Assembly: GCA_030849805.1 (NCBI GenBank)
Contig: JASANZ010002215.1
Span: forward strand, 1 to 64,000
From: Sergeia podlipaevii
Lineage: Eukaryota; Euglenozoa; Kinetoplastea; Trypanosomatida; Trypanosomatidae
Direction of reading: 5' to 3'
Length of the DNA stretch: 64,000 nt
The notes beneath the pieces were generated by a model. That model did no database searches. It worked only from the letters and a program-made list of their open reading frames with translations, and was not told the DNA's origin. The stretch's first letter is position 1; every line of letters starts with the position of its first letter. Of this stretch, positions 60,937 to 64,000 are shown in pieces. A program made the position numbers and the translations under genes.

Positions 60937-62150
60937 ATGGAGTAGCTGAGAGGATATGTTGTGCTGGTGGTGCTGTAGCCCCTCTACGTTTGACAGCGGG
61001 AGCTGTGGAGTGATAGTTGGTTCGTTTGTTTGTTTTTTGTATTTTTCCATTGCTTCCGCTGGTACATGTACATAAGTGGTCATATTATCATATTTCTTTT
61101 TTGGCATGCTGCTTCTGTATTGAGAGGATCAATACCCAGTAGAGACATATATATATGCATGCTTATATATATTATATTAAAGAAGGCACAACGACTTGTG
61201 AAGTCGAAGGGTCAAAAAAAAAAAAGCGATTTTTCCACATTCACTATCCTAAAAACGATAGTAAAACACTTGTCTACCCACTTTTTTTTAATGAAATTCT
61301 CTTTTTCTTCTTTTTTATTATTTTTCTGAATTCTTGAAGCATTTTTTGTTTAGTATTTCACTGAAACGAAAAAAAAAAACCTAACGATAGCGCGCCAATC
61401 GTAACAAACAGCAAAACGATACTTTTTTCTTTTTTTCTTGAATACAATTCATACGTATCACAGTACTTCATCTTTTTCTTCCTTTATTATATATTTTCAG
61501 CCCACCTACCTATCTCTGTATACAACCCCTCTTGGCAACTTCTACGCATTTGTTGTTACCACCGAAAAAAGAGTTTTTTTTTTTTTGAAAGTGTTTGGTA
61601 GGCAATTGCAATCGAACACATTTACTTTCCTCAAAAAAATTGAAAAGAGATATCGAGACTTCATACATAAGTACACACAGATCTAGATAGGGGCAGTCTT
61701 TCTTCAACTAATATTGTGGAGTGAGTATTCTTCCCTTTTTTCTTCTGCCTTTTGCCTTTTCTATATATAGATAGTTTATCATTGCTCTCTTTTTTTTTTT
61801 GTCCTTGGAGAACTCGAGTTATCTTATTGCGAGTATACTGCCCTACTGTGTGTGTAGGTTAGCAATTAGTGGTCCGTAGCGGTTTTTTTTTTATCAGCCC
61901 TTTTTCTTTTTAAAAAATAATATCTCTCTCTTTCTCTGCCAAATATATACAGACATAAAGAGTTGAGCACGGTTGCACACTTAAAGGAAAAAGAAAACGA
62001 GTCCAAAGGCTGGTGAAAATAAACAAGGGAGAGAAAGCTCACAAGATTTTTATTGTTACAATTATTATATATAGATATCGGTATATTTATATATATATTT
62101 GGCTTGCAATAGTAGTCAGACGTTTTTCGTATTTCTTTTGTTCAGTTGTC
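60873..62150 (+). other. 1.3-kb AT-rich spacer
   Basis: No gene. (TA)n plus (TG)n follow the MORN stop (60902-60936). Poly-A and poly-T runs are frequent. The kinase acceptor is AG 62144-62145. Confidence 0.6.
62144..62145 (+). promoter_or_regulatory. Predicted spliced-leader acceptor for the kinase
   Basis: A GTTTTTCGTATTTCTTTTGTTC tract (62122-62143) leads into this AG, leaving a 5-nt 5' UTR before ATG 62151. It rules out the frame's upstream GTG at 62013. Confidence 0.65.
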
Positions 62151-63386
62151 ATGTCTTCTGCTAAAGAGAAGGGGGAACAGGCGATGCGCGACCTTGTCAC
62201 AGAGCTTGCGGACATGAATTCCCCTTATACAGTTCGCCGGTTTATTAGCAGTGGTAGTTACGGCGCCGTGTGCGCGGGCCTCGACAGCGATGGACGCCCA
62301 GTCGCTATCAAGCGTGTCTTCAACACCGTTTCTGATGGCCGCACGGTCAACATCTTGTCGGACTCCTTTCTTTGTAAGAGGGTTCTTCGTGAGATCAAGT
62401 TGTTGAACCACTTCCACCACCCCAACATCCTTGGTCTGCGTGACATCTTCGTACACTTGCAGCACCCCAACATGCACAAACTGTACCTCATCACCGAACT
62501 CATGCGCACCGATCTTGCGCAGGTTATTCATGATCAACGCATTCACATCTCTGCAGCTCACATTCAGTTCTTTATGTATCATATCTTGCTCGGTCTGCAC
62601 GTGCTGCATGAGGCTGGCGTGGTGCACCGAGATCTGCATCCCGGCAACGTGCTGCTAGCGGATAACAACGATATTACCATTTGTGACTTCAACTTAGCCC
62701 GTGAAGACACCGCAGACGCTAACAAGACACATTACGTCACACATCGCTGGTACCGGGCGCCAGAGCTAGTGATGCAGTTTAATGGCTTTACCAAATTAGT
62801 CGATGTGTGGTCTGCGGGCTGTGTCATGGCGGAGCTGTTCAACCGGAAGGCACTCTTCAGAGGTTCCACGTTTTACAACCAACTCAACAAGATCGTAGAA
62901 GTAGTAGGTACTCCCAAGATGGAAGACGTGGTCAGCTTTTCATCTCCCTCCGCGCGCGACTACCTCCGTAATTCGCTCTCCAACTGCGCTCCACGCAGCT
63001 GGCGTGACGTGGTGCCCACGGCCGATCCCATTGCGCTGGATCTCATCTCGAAGATGCTAGAGTTCAACCCCAACAAGCGTATCAACACCGAGCAGGCACT
63101 GCAGCACCCATACTTTGCTGCCCTGTACGATCCGATTGACCTCACCGACGGCCTCAGCGAGCGCTTCCACTTTGATGAAAGCGTGACAGAAGTGGCGGTG
63201 ATGCACAGGATGTTTATGGAGGAGGTGGAGCGATTTAATACGTTGCGTGAAAAGCGGGAGGTGGTGTTCCGTGAGAGGCAGCAGCCTCAGCAGCAGCAGG
63301 GTACCGAGGAGTCCCTAGGCGCAGATCACATGCCACGAACACACAGTGTCATGGAGCTTGCGGGGAATGCGTCCCCTGTACAGTAG
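62151..63386 (+). CDS. MAP-kinase-like CMGC protein kinase with unusual motifs
   Basis: A 411-residue Ser/Thr kinase. Glycine loop SSGSYGAV (about 30), VAIKRV with the ATP-binding Lys, a catalytic loop HRDLHPGN (HRDLKPxN in most kinases), DFNLAR in place of DFG, and the MAPK-type activation loop THYVTHRWYRAPEL, where T-H-Y stands for the T-x-Y motif, followed by DVWSAGCVMAE and the HPYF C-lobe end. The CMGC insert lies after the GTP-K segment. The last 60 residues are Gln-rich. Trypanosomatid MAP kinases control flagellar length, differentiation and proliferation; which of the numbered MPKs this is I cannot tell. The HRDLHPGN/DFN combination replaces residues usually thought important, though related kinetoplastid kinases may share it. 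Confidence 0.85.
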   Translation: MSSAKEKGEQAMRDLVTELADMNSPYTVRRFISSGSYGAVCAGLDSDGRPVAIKRVFNTVSDGRTVNILSDSFLCKRVLREIKLLNHFHHPNILGLRDIFVHLQHPNMHKLYLITELMRTDLAQVIHDQRIHISAAHIQFFMYHILLGLHVLHEAGVVHRDLHPGNVLLADNNDITICDFNLAREDTADANKTHYVTHRWYRAPELVMQFNGFTKLVDVWSAGCVMAELFNRKALFRGSTFYNQLNKIVEVVGTPKMEDVVSFSSPSARDYLRNSLSNCAPRSWRDVVPTADPIALDLISKMLEFNPNKRINTEQALQHPYFAALYDPIDLTDGLSERFHFDESVTEVAVMHRMFMEEVERFNTLREKREVVFRERQQPQQQQGTEESLGADHMPRTHSVMELAGNASPVQ

Positions 63387-64000
63387 TGGCAGTTGTTGTT
63401 TATTTATTTTTTTTGGAGGGAGAAGTGAGAATTGAGTTTGGAGGGGAGAGACGCCCTTCTGGATTGGGCATTATTGTACAAAACAAACACGATGACTAGC
63501 ACGCTGGTAGGTGCACCGGCGAAAAAAAAGAGAGAAGAAGAATTTGCTTATTTGGAAAAAAAAAAAGCAGAGTGGGCTACTTTATTGGAAAGTATTGGCA
63601 CATGCACATACACACACAAGCACGCAGAGGCGGATGCGGAGCTCAGGTGTTAAGTTGATATAGCCTTTGGGCACACGCACAAGCTGTCATTCCTTTTTCT
63701 TTTATAAAAGTGCGTAGCTGTCTTGGGTCACAAGTATGTATACATGTCTTTCTCTCTCTCTCTTGGTGCGCATGTTCCGTATGAATTAGTTTTTTCAATA
63801 CCCTGCTTCTTTTATTCTAACTTTTTTTTGATTTACTTATGCATATTTTTGTTGTTGTTTTGTTATTTACTTGATATATATATTCCGTTGTGTGTATGCG
63901 CGCGTACGTTGCTGGTGTTGATGATTTATGCCTATGCTGCAATTCTTTCCGTCTCTCTCCCTCTCTCATTTTTTTTTTTCCATTCTTCGCTTCGCTCGTA
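63387..64000 (+). other. Spacer after the kinase, gene-free to the window edge
   Basis: No convincing gene. A 53-codon ATG frame at 63492-63653 is Lys/Glu-rich but has a weak context. T-rich and CT-rich tracts dominate the final 300 bases; a next gene may begin beyond 64000. Confidence 0.5.

Noticed and set aside
63432..63653. 73-codon frame after the kinase
   Set aside because: It begins at TTG; the first ATG (63492) gives only 53 Lys/Glu-rich codons with no acceptor.
1..64000. CRISPR array, rRNA or bacterial operon structure
   Set aside because: No spaced direct repeats or rRNA-like sequence; gene style is eukaryotic (trypanosomatid).

Overview
This window reads as nuclear DNA of a trypanosomatid (Kinetoplastea). 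All 20 intact host genes are intronless and lie head-to-tail on the + strand from 6180 to 63386, as in a polycistronic directional gene cluster. They are separated by AT-rich, microsatellite-laden spacers with polypyrimidine tracts followed by AG, as expected for spliced-leader trans-splicing and coupled polyadenylation. A decayed non-LTR retrotransposon of the ingi/L1Tc type, with an N-terminal 2A motif, lies on the - strand at the left edge. Stop usage is 7 TGA, 7 TAA and 7 TAG (counting the PLAC8 copies as one gene), so the genetic code is standard. I cannot name the genus. One unresolved base (n, 54320) marks this as draft assembly.

Left edge (1-5490, - strand): an almost full-length retroelement with 2A, AP endonuclease, reverse transcriptase, RNase H, an array of about eight C2H2 zinc fingers and a tail module that runs off the window. 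Frameshifts, stops and lost catalytic residues show it is dead. Two of its reading-frame junctions are both ATGA stop/start overlaps. A GC-rich patch with poly-C and poly-G runs (5560-5650) separates it from the AT-rich leader of the first host gene.

Host genes in order: TRAPPC11/foie gras (6180), MMS19 (9729), thymidylate kinase (13336), ribosomal protein eL33/L35A (14788), an unrecognised 424-aa protein (15795), a broken PLAC8-like gene (17516) and its intact paralogue (19450), a NudC-type NADH pyrophosphatase (21604), a Q-rich PLAC8-like protein (23379), a membrane short-chain dehydrogenase (25637), a Nopp140/SRP40 nucleolar protein (27376), CIAO1 (29073), a PSP1-domain protein (31044), an NT-C2 protein with adaptor-like motifs (36287), a degenerate DEAD-box protein (39589), a 402-aa low-complexity protein (43517), a coiled-coil protein (47903), a CD39-type NTPDase (51822), a leucine-rich-repeat protein with a Cys cluster (55009), a PDZ protein (56901), a MORN protein (60267) and an atypical MAP-kinase-like kinase (62151).

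Functional themes: two subunits of the cytosolic iron-sulfur targeting machinery (MMS19 and CIAO1) share the cluster; three PLAC8-like Cys-rich genes fall within 7 kb; ribosome and nucleolus genes (eL33, Nopp140) have GC-rich codons, whereas the first gene, TRAPPC11, is strikingly AT-rich. As usual in kinetoplastids, sharing a transcription unit need not mean shared function. Four stretches of 1.5-4 kb (32271-36286, 44726-47902, 50084-51821, 19954-21603) hold no convincing gene. I found no tRNA, rRNA or CRISPR.
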